13,574 nt of DNA, from the NCBI GenBank assembly GCA_016180165.1, contig JACPBU010000070.1, forward strand, positions 1-13,574, in the 5' to 3' direction. The notes beneath the pieces are model-generated. The model made no database searches, was not told where the DNA came from, and saw only the letters and a program-made list of their open reading frames with translations. The stretch is from Candidatus Woesearchaeota archaeon (GTDB lineage: Archaea > Nanobdellota > Nanobdellia > Woesearchaeales > JACPBV01). This document shows positions 12,935 to 13,574 of this stretch, in pieces. The translations under genes were made by a program, and so were the position numbers. Within the stretch, counting starts at the first letter, position 1. The number at the start of each line of letters is the position of its first letter.

Positions 12935-13574
12935 TGTGGGTCGAAAGGCTCACCCCAAAAGCTTCCCCTGAAGAGTTAGTTGAGTTCAATAAAAGGTTGA
13001 TTTCGAAGTTTATTTCTTCCGATAAAGGGATACTTCAACGTGCTGAGGAGATTTTTGGCAGGCTTTTTCAAGAATTTCAGCATATTAATCATAATGACCA
13101 ATTCCATGGCACAGAGAGCCTGCTTTACCATCAATATATGGCCATGCATAGCTTTAATACATTTATGGATATGGTTTGCGATGAGCTTTCAGCCAGCGAC
13201 CCTTTTGTCCGGCACCTTGAATCCCTCCTTAAATCTCTTGAGGAAAGAACCAGCATAGGGAAGAAGGAATTGAAGGAACTCCTGAATGAGAATCCGCCAT
13301 CCTGCTCAAAAGACCTTAAGACGCTTTTATTCCTCGCCGCCCTCTTCCATGATATCGGAAAACTCTACAACACTGAAAGATGGGAGAAAGAGTTTGCTGA
13401 CGAAACTTTGAAGTTGAGAAAATTCCAGAGGCATGCCAGCTATGGCTCCCTTCTTTTTCGGATATTGGCGTTGCGACAGAGCAATTATATGAGGATTTTT
13501 TCTTCTATAACAAGCATCACCCAACAGGAAATTGCGAAACTTGAGGCAGAGCTGCCCGCAGCCCAAGGTAATCA
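12934..13574 (+). CDS. HD-domain protein (probable metal-dependent phosphohydrolase), partial
   Basis: The frame is open from ATG 12934 to the right edge: 213 codons, no stop, so the C-terminus is missing. LAALFHDIGKL near residues 134-144 contains the HD pair (H139, D140), with earlier His candidates at 66 and 72 and a later one at 167 (RHASYG). This fits the H...HD...H layout of HD phosphohydrolases, which cut nucleotides or phosphodiesters. The N-terminal 60 residues are helical and unplaced. The start overlaps the stop of the zinc-ribbon gene by one base; AAGTGATGTGAT just upstream can serve as ribosome site. Substrate unknown. Confidence 0.8.
   Translation, partial: MWVERLTPKASPEELVEFNKRLISKFISSDKGILQRAEEIFGRLFQEFQHINHNDQFHGTESLLYHQYMAMHSFNTFMDMVCDELSASDPFVRHLESLLKSLEERTSIGKKELKELLNENPPSCSKDLKTLLFLAALFHDIGKLYNTERWEKEFADETLKLRKFQRHASYGSLLFRILALRQSNYMRIFSSITSITQQEIAKLEAELPAAQGN

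Noticed and set aside
1..13574. CRISPR array or cas genes
   Set aside because: No spaced repeat array was seen; the only tandem repeat is the short one at 3074-3108.

Overview
The window is archaeal. It carries a group II chaperonin (thermosome), a membrane-anchored LonB protease, ribosomal protein eL33 (L35Ae), a small histone-fold protein, a TFIIB-type zinc ribbon and an intron-bearing tRNA-Ala. TTTAAATA-type TATA boxes lie about 25-30 bases before several starts, and ribosome binding sites are of the GGTGA type. Short genes, coiled-coil proteins of unknown function and a single thermosome gene suggest a DPANN-like lineage such as Woesearchaeota; this is an inference from gene content, not proven here.

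Layout. 1-144 (minus): an intron-containing tRNA-like gene cut by the left edge. 170-1410 (minus): a two-gene unit of metallophosphoesterase then HIT hydrolase. 1411-2261: mostly non-coding, with a palindrome-rich stretch and a tRNA-Ala(GGC) gene that appears to have two introns, one of them in the T-loop. 2262-2444 (plus): histone-fold protein. 2520-3897 (minus): two coiled-coil proteins, one with a proline-rich tail. 3970-4149: a MITE-like element with 16-bp terminal inverted repeats and a 7-bp flanking direct repeat. 4218-5846 (minus): thermosome. 5977-6900 (plus): two paralogous one-helix membrane micro-proteins and a methyltransferase. 6961-7218 (minus): eL33. 7378-8864 (minus): OB-fold protein and a TctA-like permease, coupled by a one-base overlap. 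9119-10643 (plus): ArsR-type repressor and a two-helix membrane coiled-coil protein. 10777-12639: LonB. 12695 to the right edge: TFIIB-type zinc ribbon and an HD-domain protein that runs off the window.

How the parts work together. The thermosome, LonB and possibly the coiled-coil proteins point to protein quality control. The most suggestive system is at 7378-10643. A nearly identical 20-bp palindromic site occurs twice, once directly before the arsR-like start codon and once in the promoter region of the divergent OB-fold/permease pair. This suggests that the regulator controls its own unit (with the membrane coiled-coil protein) and the divergent transporter unit together. The tandem pair of micro-proteins at 5977-6267 is a second item that looks undescribed.
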